A model generated the notes under the pieces. That model was not told the DNA's origin. It worked only from the letters and a program-made list of their open reading frames with translations, and did not search any database. Shown here one piece after another: positions 1 through 6,724 of a stretch of DNA of 33,577 bases. Source of the stretch: a virus. The stretch lies in the IMG/VR virus record IMGVR_UViG_3300021509_000008, positions 1 to 33,577 of that record, one strand, 5' to 3'. Made by a program: the position numbers and the translations under genes. Every line of letters begins with the position of its first letter. Position 1 is the first letter of the stretch.

Positions 1-152
1 AGGCTCTTCACCTTTTATCTCGTAGATTGGCGCATCTATTTTCTTTGTATAAAATGTTTCATCTTCTACATCTGCATCAATACCAAGATCAAACCCAAAA
101 TCCGACATGTCAATGCCTGAAATATCCCCGAGCTCCAAGTCTAAAATTTCAG
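1..152. repeat. Left copy of terminal overlap
   Basis: These bases match 33426-33577 over 152 positions. The only differences are at 127 (C versus T at 33552) and 133 (C versus T at 33558). The repeat lies inside the ParB-like gene, and joining the two copies keeps that gene open. It therefore reads as an assembly overlap of a circular or circularly permuted genome, not as a functional terminal repeat. Confidence 0.93.
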
Positions 153-450
153 TGTCAAACCCCGTGTTCATCGTCAGCTTATTATGCGCAAGGATATAAG
201 CTTTCTTCTGCTCATCCGTCATGTGGGAAAGTATTATTACCGGAATCTCTTCCATGCCAAGCTTGATGGCCGCAAAATAACGGCCGTGACCTTCGATAAT
301 TATCCCGGCTTCATCGACGGCAATTGGATCATTGAAACCAAATTCCTGAATAGATTTCACAATCTGGTCAATCTGCCATTCGGGATGCTCTTTTGCGTTG
401 TGTGCATAAGGAATAATTGAGTCAATCGGCATGTTGGTTATTTTCATCAT
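1..450 (-). CDS. ParB/Srx-like domain protein, N-terminal part (continues at 33425)
   Basis: This is the N-terminal 150 residues of a 248-residue protein whose remainder is at 33129-33425 across the circular junction. It has a ParB N-terminal fold: an opening like 'IPYAHNAKEHP', then 'SIQEFGFNDPIAVDE', then the GHGR box at residues 54-57 followed by 'AAIKLGMEEIPVI'. The ParB/sulfiredoxin fold binds nucleotide and DNA; phage members often sit beside terminase and DNA-modification genes. GAAGGAG lies just upstream of tandem ATGs at 450 and 447, and 447 has the better spacing. The gene sits between the kinase-TerS fusion unit and the glycosyltransferase. The exact activity (nuclease, CTPase switch or DNA-site binding) cannot be read from sequence. 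Confidence 0.88.
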   Translation of the reverse strand, partial: MMKITNMPIDSIIPYAHNAKEHPEWQIDQIVKSIQEFGFNDPIAVDEAGIIIEGHGRYFAAIKLGMEEIPVIILSHMTDEQKKAYILAHNKLTMNTGFDTEILDLELGDISGIDMSDFGFDLGIDADVEDETFYTKKIDAPIYEIKGEEP

Positions 451-464
451 TTTCTCCTTCTGGT

Positions 465-647
465 TCATTTTGAAACTATTGTGCACATAAACCCGTGAGA
501 CGAAAGGATCGAAAAAGCAATGACGGCCTGGCTTTCTCGCATGCACAAGGCTTCATTTCGATCGCTGGTCATCACTGGAAGCTTCTTACCACGCATTTTG
601 CAGATGTAACCATTGCCCGATTTAACTATAAATTTTTTACTCATCAT
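465..647 (-). CDS. Small basic phage protein, unknown function
   Basis: About 60 residues, starting 'MMSKKFIVKSGNGYICKMRG' and ending 'CTIVSK'. The start overlaps the end of the kinase-TerS gene: the sequence encoding that gene's C-terminal acidic tail also supplies an AAGGAG ribosome site. Candidate ATGs are at 653, 647 and 644; 647 gives usual spacing. It is basic with two or three Cys and no recognised domain. The overlap with the gene before and the ParB gene starting 15 bases after its stop suggest translational coupling in the packaging operon. It may be a small nucleic-acid-binding accessory protein, but this is only a guess. Confidence 0.6.
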   Translation of the reverse strand: MMSKKFIVKSGNGYICKMRGKKLPVMTSDRNEALCMRESQAVIAFSILSSHGFMCTIVSK

Positions 648-1554
648 TATCATCTTCTCCTTCAACTGAAACGACAAAGCCGGTAATCTTGTCACCGCCC
701 GATGTTAAGTCATGTTTGACAGGCCGATGCAACCCCAGGAGCTTGTTTTTTTCTGCGGTAATCGAGAGACATGTCCGGAAATCCTGCAAGCCCATACTGC
801 GCCGGTAAAGATCGTCCAACCGCTCGCATTGTTCCGATATTGCCATCTCAATGTCCCTGTTGTTAATATCGCTTATCAATTCTCTGGCTTTTCTCAGGTA
901 GTTTTCTACCTGCCGGCTTGTGATGTTCCAGTCTTTTTTATCCCGGATAAATTCATGGACGTAAAAAGTAGAAGCGCCACCGATAAGGAGTTTTGCAACT
1001 TCACGGACTCGCATGTCGAGCTCGTGTTTGCTGCAGCGCTTATATGATACTTTTGCAACCATATCAGATCCGGAATAAGTAAATTTATTATCGATAAATG
1101 TTAGTGCATTTTCAATATCTTTATTATTTTCTATGACAAAATTATTGGCCTGGCCGTCGTCGGCTTGATACGATTTATTCATCACTAAAATCCGCTGATA
1201 GCTGACATTGTGCTTGTTATATTTTGCGTGAACACGTAACGCTTTTGGCTTGAATGAAAACAAGAAACACTCGAAGCCCTCACTTTCCGCCTTATCTATA
1301 ATCCATTTATAGTTTTTTGGCACAAGGTTCATATTATCGATGACGATAAAAGACGCAGTGTTGAGCAACGATAAAACTTTCTCTTTGAACTTATTTTTGA
1401 CCGCATCTTCTCTCTTGCTGTCAAAAACATATTTCCCGTCAATATACCGGAAATCGTCCAGGGATGCGACTTCGGGGTGCGGTTCAACATGATTAACCCA
1501 GTATGATTTACCGGAGCCTGGCAGCCCCCTGTTGATGATCAGGATTTTTTTCAT
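637..1554 (-). CDS. P-loop kinase fused to small-terminase-like domain
   Basis: One 305-residue frame with two parts. Residues 1 to about 165 are a P-loop kinase: Walker A GLPGSGKS at 10-17, a 'SLDDF' acidic motif near 31-35, and a second strand 'FIVIDNMNL' near 72-80. This is the layout of AAA_33 polynucleotide-kinase-like and N4BP2L1-like proteins. Residues of about 175-305 resemble phage small terminase proteins: a helical DNA-binding region ('EVAKLLIGGASTFYVHEFI') and a late 'EKNKLLGLHRPVKHDL' motif. The start at 1554 follows GGGAG and makes an ATGA overlap with the PLD-like gene. The fusion is unusual. The kinase might act on DNA ends or on a modified base; the substrate is unknown. Confidence 0.8.
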   Translation of the reverse strand: MKKILIINRGLPGSGKSYWVNHVEPHPEVASLDDFRYIDGKYVFDSKREDAVKNKFKEKVLSLLNTASFIVIDNMNLVPKNYKWIIDKAESEGFECFLFSFKPKALRVHAKYNKHNVSYQRILVMNKSYQADDGQANNFVIENNKDIENALTFIDNKFTYSGSDMVAKVSYKRCSKHELDMRVREVAKLLIGGASTFYVHEFIRDKKDWNITSRQVENYLRKARELISDINNRDIEMAISEQCERLDDLYRRSMGLQDFRTCLSITAEKNKLLGLHRPVKHDLTSGGDKITGFVVSVEGEDDNDE

Positions 1555-2123
1555 AACAATCTCCCTATCCATTCAAGATGGAAGTCGTAAAGCTCTCTTG
1601 ATTTCGTTACCAGGAACTGTTCGATCCTAACATTCCGACTGAAATTTGCAGAAGCTTCATAAACATAAAATCCAGTTTCGCATTCGAGCAACATAACTTT
1701 CGAGTGGAGTCCGTTAATTAGTTTTATGAGAAAATTACTGCGGGATTCTGCGAATATTCGCAATCTGCCATAAAAAGCCGCTTTTCTGCCAATGATTGAC
1801 TTGTCACACAGAAAAACTACTTTTTCGGGGTTGATTTCTTTCATAACATCGATAAACTCATCGTTGAAGCTCCAGGTTGTGATGTATAGAGTTTTTACGT
1901 TATTTTTTCGATGGAAAGCAAGCAGTAATTCATTGCTCCCAAAACTCCCGTTGCTGATTATGTGATGGGTCTCGTTGTCGCCCAGACGTACAAGGTGCTC
2001 CGAAATAGCGTCAGTGCGTGCAACGAATGACATCCGGCGCTTGTTTTTCGTGACAAGAAAGCTAGGAGAAATGTCACTTGCCGATTTCTGCTTTTTTGCA
2101 GAATCGTTGAAAAAATCAAACAT
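1551..2123 (-). CDS. Phospholipase D-like (HKD) phage protein
   Basis: A 190-residue protein with one HKD-like motif near residue 145: 'HSKVMLLE', with Glu where Asp is usual, followed by 'ASANFSRNVRIEQF', which matches the GSxN-type loop of the PLD superfamily. A single motif implies dimerisation if active. Phage members of this type are commonly near packaging genes; they may be nucleases or DNA-binding remnants. The start at 2123 has GGAGG seven bases upstream, so the longer frame to 2159 is not needed. Its stop overlaps the start of the kinase-TerS gene (ATGA), and a promoter-like element lies just upstream at 2155-2183. Confidence 0.7.
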   Translation of the reverse strand: MFDFFNDSAKKQKSASDISPSFLVTKNKRRMSFVARTDAISEHLVRLGDNETHHIISNGSFGSNELLLAFHRKNNVKTLYITTWSFNDEFIDVMKEINPEKVVFLCDKSIIGRKAAFYGRLRIFAESRSNFLIKLINGLHSKVMLLECETGFYVYEASANFSRNVRIEQFLVTKSRELYDFHLEWIGRLL

Positions 2124-2154
2124 AGAAAATCCTCCAAATGAAACTATATGAACC

Positions 2155-2183
2155 AACATAAAATATAGAGAAAAACATGTAAA
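2155..2183 (-). promoter_or_regulatory. Candidate sigma70 promoter for packaging genes
   Basis: On the minus strand, TTTACA (2183-2178), a 17-base spacer and TATGTT (2160-2155) precede the PLD-like gene by about 30 bases. The -35 matches 5 of 6 and the -10 matches 4 of 6 consensus bases. The same TTCTTTACA string also occurs upstream of two other transcription units in this window. Confidence 0.5.
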
Positions 2184-2201
2184 GAAATAATTTCATAAAA
2201 A

Positions 2202-2474
2202 TTAACTATTCTTCTTCTTTACTTCGCTCTCTAATGTTTCAAACTGTATCAACGATCCGGGCATGATCCGGTATCTGATAGTTGTTCTGGTAAGTGGAAC
2301 GGTTTTTATGACGTGGGATATTCTCAGGTCAACATCTTCAGGATTGCCCTGGATCACTTCCTGTGTGCTGAACAGATACATACATGAAGGACAAAGGCAG
2401 TATCTGATAACGCTTGTTTTCGAGTATCCGCCTTGAATGCGTTTAGCTTTTTTCCCACACTTCGGACAATTCAT
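2202..2474 (-). CDS. Zinc-ribbon protein (Ogr/NrdR-like finger)
   Basis: A 90-residue protein beginning with CPKC (residues 3-6) and a second pair CLCPSC near 27-32, which together can bind one zinc. The arrangement recalls the Ogr/Delta late-gene activators and the NrdR zinc ribbon, but no second domain is visible to choose between them. The rest is basic and Thr/Ile-rich. The start follows GGAGG with seven-base spacing. Being the first gene behind the promoter-like site at 2492-2533 and upstream of the packaging genes, a role as late-transcription activator is possible but unproven. Confidence 0.7.
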   Translation of the reverse strand: MNCPKCGKKAKRIQGGYSKTSVIRYCLCPSCMYLFSTQEVIQGNPEDVDLRISHVIKTVPLTRTTIRYRIMPGSLIQFETLESEVKKKNS

Positions 2475-2491
2475 TTTTTAGCCTCCATAAA

Positions 2492-2533
2492 ATTGTAGCA
2501 CACTATCCGAGTTCAAGAAAATGAAATCGGATA
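2492..2533 (-). promoter_or_regulatory. Extended -10 promoter candidate with inverted repeat
   Basis: On the minus strand, TGC-TACAAT (the hexamer at 2497-2492) forms an extended -10 box about 20 bases before the zinc-ribbon gene. Immediately upstream is a 7-base inverted repeat, TATCCGA (2504-2510) and TCGGATA (2527-2533), which would overlap the -35 region. This layout suits a regulated promoter, or an intercistronic RNA hairpin. Confidence 0.4.
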
Positions 2534-2550
2534 AAATTTGTCAAAAGTTT

Positions 2551-2766
2551 TCACAGGGTATCCCTCATCTTGCCGTGATCCAAGGTAATTTCAGCTTTCG
2601 CATAGAATACAGCTTTCATCACAAAAAACTTTGTTCCGGGATGTTTCTTGGCCATTTCTTGGCACTTTTCGGTTACGCACCAAGGCGAGTAATACCGTTT
2701 CGACAGGTTCATGATGTTATTGTTAGATCCTTCGGCCATGATTTTGTAGAATGCTTTCTCTTTCAT
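2551..2766 (-). CDS. Small phage protein, unknown function
   Basis: A 71-residue protein, 'MKEKAFYKIMAEGSNNNIMN' at the start, with an internal 'KCQEMAKKHPGTKFFVMKAV' segment. AAGGAG lies five to six bases before the ATG, supporting the call. It is basic, soluble and without a recognised domain. It is the last gene of the replication-side cluster before the promoter-like site at 2492-2533, and it starts 19 bases after the stop of the Cys-rich gene at 2785. No function can be assigned. Confidence 0.65.
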   Translation of the reverse strand: MKEKAFYKIMAEGSNNNIMNLSKRYYSPWCVTEKCQEMAKKHPGTKFFVMKAVFYAKAEITLDHGKMRDTL

Positions 2767-2784
2767 CTCTTCTCCTTTTTTGAT

Positions 2785-3036
2785 TTATAGCCCTTTTATA
2801 ATGGAAGGCAATCGCAGATACCATTTTTGTTTTGGTTCAAAATGCTTACAATTCAAATCAGCGTTTACAATAAAACAATCTTCATCTCCTTCTGTAATTG
2901 TTTCGCCTACAGGGTTTCTTTTTTCTTTTACATTTCGCATACAGCGGTGTGGGCCTCCCCCGCTATACCCAGGAAATAATATTTTATAACTAATATACTG
3001 ATAGTATTTACAGTTTTTGCAATAAACTTCTTTCAT
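2785..3036 (-). CDS. Small Cys-rich protein, unknown function
   Basis: An 83-residue protein with CKNC at residues 6-9, a single Cys near 32, another near 54 and 'LNCKHFEP' near the C-terminus. The spacing 'YCKNCKYY...NCKHFEPK' is typical of short metal-binding phage and bacterial proteins of unknown role. AAAGGAG sits seven bases upstream of the ATG, directly after a GC-rich hairpin (3050-3063). It is one of at least six small Cys-rich proteins in this genome. Confidence 0.7.
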   Translation of the reverse strand: MKEVYCKNCKYYQYISYKILFPGYSGGGPHRCMRNVKEKRNPVGETITEGDEDCFIVNADLNCKHFEPKQKWYLRLPSIIKGL

Positions 3037-3049
3037 TTCTTACTCCTTT

Positions 3050-3063
3050 CCGCCTACTGGCGG
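3050..3063 (-). other. Intercistronic hairpin before a ribosome site
   Basis: Minus strand CCGCC-AGTA-GGCGG, a 5-bp stem with 4-base loop, lies between the stop at 3080 and the AAAGGAG of the gene starting at 3036. There is no U-run after the stem in the minus direction, so it is not a terminator for these genes. It is one of a family of such elements. Confidence 0.6.
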
Positions 3064-3079
3064 GCTTTTTAACATTTTA

Positions 3080-3445
3080 TCACACATTTTGGTTGATAGA
3101 AATATGTTCTGCATCTTTTATGAAAAGTGCCTCTAAAACATTAACATCGTATCTTTTAACGAAGGTACGCATAGCATTTTCTGTATCGAATACGCCGAAG
3201 TCGATACCTCCTTCATCTAAATATGTGAGCAGATATTTTTTATTCATTTCGTTCCCTTCCTTGATGTTTTTTTCTTCTGAAGAGCGCATTACTTGCCTCT
3301 CTATCCAGCGATCAGCCATCCATTTAGAATAAATGTCGCTAAACCCTAATTCAAGATACTTGAGATAAATGTCTGTCCAGCTATCCTCTTTTATCGGTTC
3401 CGCACTAAAAGCTCTTACGCTTTTTGAAAATGTCATACCAAACAT
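3080..3445 (-). CDS. Phage protein of unknown function
   Basis: A 121-residue protein. The N-terminal half carries a helical 'WTDIYLKYLELGFSDIYSKW' segment; the C-terminal 55 residues ('MNKKYLLTYLDEGGIDFGVF' onward) look like a compact alpha/beta unit. AAGGAG lies six bases before the ATG at 3445. An internal ATG at residue 67 also has an AAGGAAGGG sequence upstream, so the second half might also be made alone. No family is recognised. It sits behind a GNRA-loop hairpin (3459-3472). Confidence 0.6.
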   Translation of the reverse strand: MFGMTFSKSVRAFSAEPIKEDSWTDIYLKYLELGFSDIYSKWMADRWIERQVMRSSEEKNIKEGNEMNKKYLLTYLDEGGIDFGVFDTENAMRTFVKRYDVNVLEALFIKDAEHISINQNV

Positions 3446-3458
3446 CCCTTACTCCTTT

Positions 3459-3472
3459 CCACCTTTCGGTGG
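3459..3472 (-). other. Intercistronic hairpin with GNRA loop
   Basis: Minus strand CCACC-GAAA-GGTGG followed directly by AAAGGAG. It sits 12 bases after the stop of the PolX-like gene and just before the ribosome site of the gene starting at 3445. The stem sequence differs from the copy at 3050-3063 while the shape is kept, which argues that structure matters. Confidence 0.6.
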
Positions 3473-3484
3473 GGTTATGTGGTG

Positions 3485-3976
3485 TCATATTATTCGGTCA
3501 ATTGGTTCAACCCAATCAATACCGAGCAAATTAAATAAATCAATTTCTTCTCTTATCGGTAACTGCTCCCCGAATTGATTATGGAGCATGCCGTCTTTTG
3601 AATGATAGCCCTGTTTAACCCATCTCATTGCTAGTTTCTGATGAGAAAATTCTGCACTTCCTGTTCTGATTGCATAAATCAAGCCCCAATTATCCTCTGT
3701 TGCAAAGAATAAATCCAGCTTTATTCCTTCTGGAAGTATCCGCTGCGTATATCTGCAAGGCAAAGTTCCTTTCACTCGCTCCCATTTATTAACCACAGTT
3801 GCAATCCCCGATTCAAATAAATCTACATCATAAGGTTTTGGTATTGCTACAATTTCAATATCGTTTGGATATCCCTTTTTTCGACGTATAGAGCCCGCAA
3901 TCTCTATCCTTTTGCAATGCGGTTTGAGATCTTGCAATACGGAATCAGCAATCTTTTTAGCTTTTGAATATTCCAT
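3485..3976 (-). CDS. PolX-like minimal nucleotidyltransferase
   Basis: A 163-residue protein with the palm core of the DNA polymerase beta (PolX) superfamily: 'EIAGSIRRKKGYPNDIEIVA', with GS at 28-29 and metal-binding candidates Asp39 and Glu41, then Asp88 in 'IKLDLFF', and 'RTGSAEFSHQKLAMRW' matching the thumb-proximal PolX motif. The N-terminal 8-kDa and HhH domains and the PHP exonuclease of bacterial PolX (about 570 residues) are absent. The second metal ligand is Glu where PolX has Asp. It starts 23 bases after the DnaC-like gene. Gap filling during recombination, or nucleotide transfer to another substrate, are both possible. Confidence 0.75.
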   Translation of the reverse strand: MEYSKAKKIADSVLQDLKPHCKRIEIAGSIRRKKGYPNDIEIVAIPKPYDVDLFESGIATVVNKWERVKGTLPCRYTQRILPEGIKLDLFFATEDNWGLIYAIRTGSAEFSHQKLAMRWVKQGYHSKDGMLHNQFGEQLPIREEIDLFNLLGIDWVEPIDRII

Positions 3977-3999
3977 TTCTTCTCTCCTTTGCCTTCATC

Positions 4000-4686
4000 C
4001 TACCCCTCGATTACTTTCTGGTTTCTCAGCCTGAAAGAATCATTTGTGAACTTGCAAAATGTGTATTGATCCAGCATTCTGTCAACAACACGCTCCCCAT
4101 AAATTGTTATAAGATCGGTTGTGGGAAGGTTCGTTGTGATTATTGTGCTGCATTCCGGGTGTTTGCTCCAATACTCGTAACGTTCTTGGATTATTCCGGC
4201 TATCCAGGAATGGGCGGCGTCTGTTGATGGTTTCTCATCACCGACGTCATCGATAAAAAGAAACTGGCATTTTGTGTCCGGGTGGTAGGTGGAGTCTGCT
4301 CTTCTGGCCTTGAGGTATTGGTCATAATCTTCAATACAGTTGATGCTGTTAGTTTTGTGCATAAGCCCACAATTATAGACACCGCCTTTTACGATCCGCA
4401 TAAGATACGTTTTTCCAACCCCAGCCCTGCCGGTAAAGCAGAAGTTGAACGTCAGGGTTTTGAATGCTTTTTTTACCGCATCGATGATATTCGGATTTTC
4501 TATAACGTAAGAAGGCGGAAATATCAATTCTGCGGCGTTCAATTTCTCAATCTGTCCTTGCATATCTCTCACGTAGTTATCTTCCCACAGAGTAACAGGA
4601 TTTGAGCCTGAGGGGTTTTCAATCCGTTCCAGCTCCTCAGCAATCCGGGTCTCAAGGTTTTTTATCAGCTTGTCATGGTAATTCAA
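4000..4686 (-). CDS. DnaC-like helicase loader (AAA+ ATPase)
   Basis: A 228-residue AAA+ protein: Walker A GRAGVGKT at residues 86-93, Walker B 'FLFIDDVGDEK' near 143-153, sensor-1-like 'STIITTNLP', and arginine region 'RVVDRML'. This is the DnaC/DnaI/IstB loader layout, and with the initiator at 5710 it should recruit the host replicative helicase to the phage origin. The start appears to be TTG at 4686, behind AAGGAG with five-base spacing, overlapping the stop of the previous gene by 4 bases; the next in-frame start would lose the N-terminal helix. No phage helicase or primase gene is visible. Confidence 0.85.
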   Translation of the reverse strand: MNYHDKLIKNLETRIAEELERIENPSGSNPVTLWEDNYVRDMQGQIEKLNAAELIFPPSYVIENPNIIDAVKKAFKTLTFNFCFTGRAGVGKTYLMRIVKGGVYNCGLMHKTNSINCIEDYDQYLKARRADSTYHPDTKCQFLFIDDVGDEKPSTDAAHSWIAGIIQERYEYWSKHPECSTIITTNLPTTDLITIYGERVVDRMLDQYTFCKFTNDSFRLRNQKVIEG

Positions 4687-5279
4687 TTTCTCTCTCCTTT
4701 TTTTATAATTTGCGAACCTCTTATGACGGTTTTAAACGTAACCTTATCCCCGATCCTAACAATCCCGTAGTAAGGTGTATAGGATATATTGAGGCGATCA
4801 GCATCACCATCAAAGATTTTTTCTGAAAATTTAGAAAGGTGTTTTATGTCAAAATCATTCAACATTTCCGAATCCAAAGTAATTGCAACGTAGATTTTGT
4901 TTCCCCGCCCGCCTAGCACCCTTGCTTTTGTTTCTATGTGTTTGCTAACCCTCATTCTTGTTGCTGAAACATTATATCCGTCGCATCTTTCTGAAAACTT
5001 ACAATTATCGCAATCATTGTCATACAGTGGGCAGGGGAATGTGTAATCTTCCAAATATCTACCAATGCCGAACTTTACATAAAGAGTATCTATGTGATTA
5101 TACTTATTGTCATAAAAAGGACAGGTAAGTTCAAACTCTGTTTCCATTTCTATGGTGTTATCCCAATCGGCTTTTTTGGGGCTGATAGTTTTTGCTAAAT
5201 CCCTAAACTTTTTCTTAATTTCGCATCCTGTAGAATTCATGCAATTGTAGCAATTTATTCTAATTTTAGTTAGTTTCAT
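4683..5279 (-). CDS. Cys-rich phage protein, unknown function
   Basis: A 198-residue protein with about ten Cys in clusters: 'CYNCMNSTGC' near 10-19, 'CPFYD' near 53, and 'CPLYDNDCDNCKFSERC' near 82-98. The pattern suggests one or more metal-binding knuckles, or an Fe-S site of the CxxC type. The C-terminal half is Cys-free and probably beta-rich. AGGAGG precedes the ATG in the recurrent GAGGAGGGAGATG context. Position between a membrane protein and the helicase loader gives no clear hint. The family is not recognised. Confidence 0.65.
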   Translation of the reverse strand: MKLTKIRINCYNCMNSTGCEIKKKFRDLAKTISPKKADWDNTIEMETEFELTCPFYDNKYNHIDTLYVKFGIGRYLEDYTFPCPLYDNDCDNCKFSERCDGYNVSATRMRVSKHIETKARVLGGRGNKIYVAITLDSEMLNDFDIKHLSKFSEKIFDGDADRLNISYTPYYGIVRIGDKVTFKTVIRGSQIIKKGERN

Positions 5280-5345
5280 CTCTCCCTCCTCATTTTAGCA
5301 GTTCCGGGTTATCGTGGATATTGCCAACAACATACAACAATCCGC

Positions 5346-5699
5346 TTAGTCTTTATGTTTCATTATTTTGTCGTGCCAATTAAGAAACCACTTTAACTTA
5401 CCGGACATGTCAAATTTCAATGTTCCGGTGAAAAGCCACTTAAAAGGCAAAATCAAAATAAACATAATACACATTGGTAGCCACACCAAATAAGATAATC
5501 TTAACAAAAAGTTCGACGATACATCTTGTGGCTTGTATACAGAAAACGCCCTTATTTCTTTGTTTATAATATTGATTATTACATCATCACCGGTTCTGTC
5601 ATATTTTCCAGAATTATTTATAATTTCTTCTGTTATTAAAGAATCATAAATTTTATGAGCTAATTCTTTACGTGCTGTTCTTTTTTTATTCCAAATCAT
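5346..5699 (-). CDS. Small membrane protein, unknown function
   Basis: A 117-residue protein starting 'MIWNKKRTARKELAHKIYDS'. The basic helical N-terminal part is followed by one long or two short membrane segments near residues 65-90 ('LLRLSYLVWLPMCIMFILIL'). The start at 5699 has GAGGAGGGAG just upstream; the open frame to 5792 runs into the previous gene and is not needed. It could anchor a replication protein or affect the host envelope; neither is shown by sequence. Confidence 0.6.
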   Translation of the reverse strand: MIWNKKRTARKELAHKIYDSLITEEIINNSGKYDRTGDDVIINIINKEIRAFSVYKPQDVSSNFLLRLSYLVWLPMCIMFILILPFKWLFTGTLKFDMSGKLKWFLNWHDKIMKHKD

Positions 5700-5709
5700 C
5701 TCTCCCTCC

Positions 5710-6477
5710 TCAAATATGTATCTTGCTTGCATAGTCTTCACCAACCCAGGGCTTCGTAGAAGACCTGGCTGGCTTTCTCGAATTATTACCACCCTCCCAG
5801 GTGATAACCTTCTGCTTCCAGCTTAGGACTTTCTGGCCTTTGCTATCTACCCAATCAGCAGTTTTATAAAAGTCAAAGAATTGTTTAGGATCAACATCGT
5901 TGTTTCTGGATTTGCAGTATTTTTTGACCTCTTCCAGTGTTGGTGGTGTGAATTTCTTTTTTTTATATACTTTTTTCTTTTTCTCTACTTTACTTTCCTT
6001 TACTTTACTTTGTGTGTTTTCGGGTGTAGAAATGCAAGCAGAAGTGTCATTTTCGGGGTTATCACCAGTAGAAACGTCAGCGTGGCGGGGTTTCTGGGTG
6101 TAGAAACTAGGGCGTGGCGGGGTTTCTACCTTTCGATTCCGGTATACATCACTAATCCCATCAACGAAATTTTGACTCCAAATTACCCCATTTTCCCATA
6201 ATTCTGCATCAATTGCGCCCAATCTACTCAACAAATCAAGCAATCTACCGCAGGAATCCGAGCTCAGGTGGGTTATCGCCAGTAGAAACTCCCACTCAGG
6301 TGAGTTTCTATCAGTAAAAACTAAATAATGGCCGGGTGCACTACCTAAAAGTTCTAATAATTTGAACCAAAATGCGTAACCATCATTTCCGAAACGTTGT
6401 TCTAAAATAAAAAGAGTTTTCCCGCTTTTGCACTGATGGGGAAAGTAATCAACAGTATTCTTTTTAGGCCTTGCCAT
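5710..6477 (-). CDS. Phage replication initiator/replisome organizer (DUF4373-like)
   Basis: A 255-residue protein. The N-terminal 110 residues ('MARPKKNTVDYFPHQC', then 'LEQRFGNDGYAFWFKLLELL') match the Lin1244/Lin1753-type DUF4373 domain, a winged-helix found in phage and plasmid replication organizers. A low-complexity Ser/Lys linker follows (about 135-175), then a C-terminal 'FFDFYKTADWVDSKGQKV' region typical of DnaD/DUF4373 proteins. It likely binds the origin and recruits the DnaC-like loader encoded three genes downstream. The start overlaps the stop of the HTH gene (TAATG). The origin might lie in this gene's linker region but is not identifiable by eye. Confidence 0.8.
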   Translation of the reverse strand: MARPKKNTVDYFPHQCKSGKTLFILEQRFGNDGYAFWFKLLELLGSAPGHYLVFTDRNSPEWEFLLAITHLSSDSCGRLLDLLSRLGAIDAELWENGVIWSQNFVDGISDVYRNRKVETPPRPSFYTQKPRHADVSTGDNPENDTSACISTPENTQSKVKESKVEKKKKVYKKKKFTPPTLEEVKKYCKSRNNDVDPKQFFDFYKTADWVDSKGQKVLSWKQKVITWEGGNNSRKPARSSTKPWVGEDYASKIHI

Positions 6478-6656
6478 TATACACCTCTGCGTCTTTTACG
6501 GTTCCTTAGCCAGTTTTTTACATTTTCCCAGTAAAATCTTCTTGGCTGATTTGTCTCGAATGGACACCCTTCCTTAACCCACAAACTAACCGCAGCCCTT
6601 GTAACGTTTAGCTTCTTGCAAAGCCACTGAGTGCTAACAAGTTCTTTGTTTTCCAT
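6477..6656 (-). CDS. Small MerR/AlpA-like HTH protein
   Basis: A 59-residue protein with a winged-helix signature: 'STQWLCKKLNVTRAAVSLWV' at residues 8-27, then 'CPFETNQPRRFYWENVKNWL', and a basic tail of RKRRR. This is the layout of AlpA/excisionase and Nu1-type DNA-binding domains. GGAGG precedes the ATG. It is the first gene behind a promoter with a palindromic spacer (6675-6703), so it may regulate its own operon or aid initiation; its stop overlaps the initiator's start. Confidence 0.75.
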   Translation of the reverse strand: MENKELVSTQWLCKKLNVTRAAVSLWVKEGCPFETNQPRRFYWENVKNWLRNRKRRRGV

Positions 6657-6674
6657 TTACGACCTCCGCATAGA

Positions 6675-6703
6675 TATAAAGTAAATCACGTTTACCCTGT
6701 CAA
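6675..6703 (-). promoter_or_regulatory. Early promoter with operator-like palindrome
   Basis: Minus strand TTGACA (6703-6698, perfect -35), 17-base spacer, TTTATA (6680-6675). The spacer contains the palindrome GTAAA-N5-TTTAC at 6681-6695, placed exactly between the two boxes, as in repressor-controlled promoters. It would drive the replication unit from 6656 downward. Confidence 0.65.
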
Positions 6704-6724
6704 GAGTGTAATTGGCTTTTTCCT

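Noticed and set aside
1-152. Direct terminal repeat as a packaging end
   Set aside because: The repeat lies within the ParB-like gene and closing it restores the frame, so an assembly overlap is the simpler reading.
3059-3075. Plus-strand terminator (hairpin followed by CTTTTT)
   Set aside because: No plus-strand gene lies upstream; the T-run is better explained by chance beside the intercistronic hairpin.
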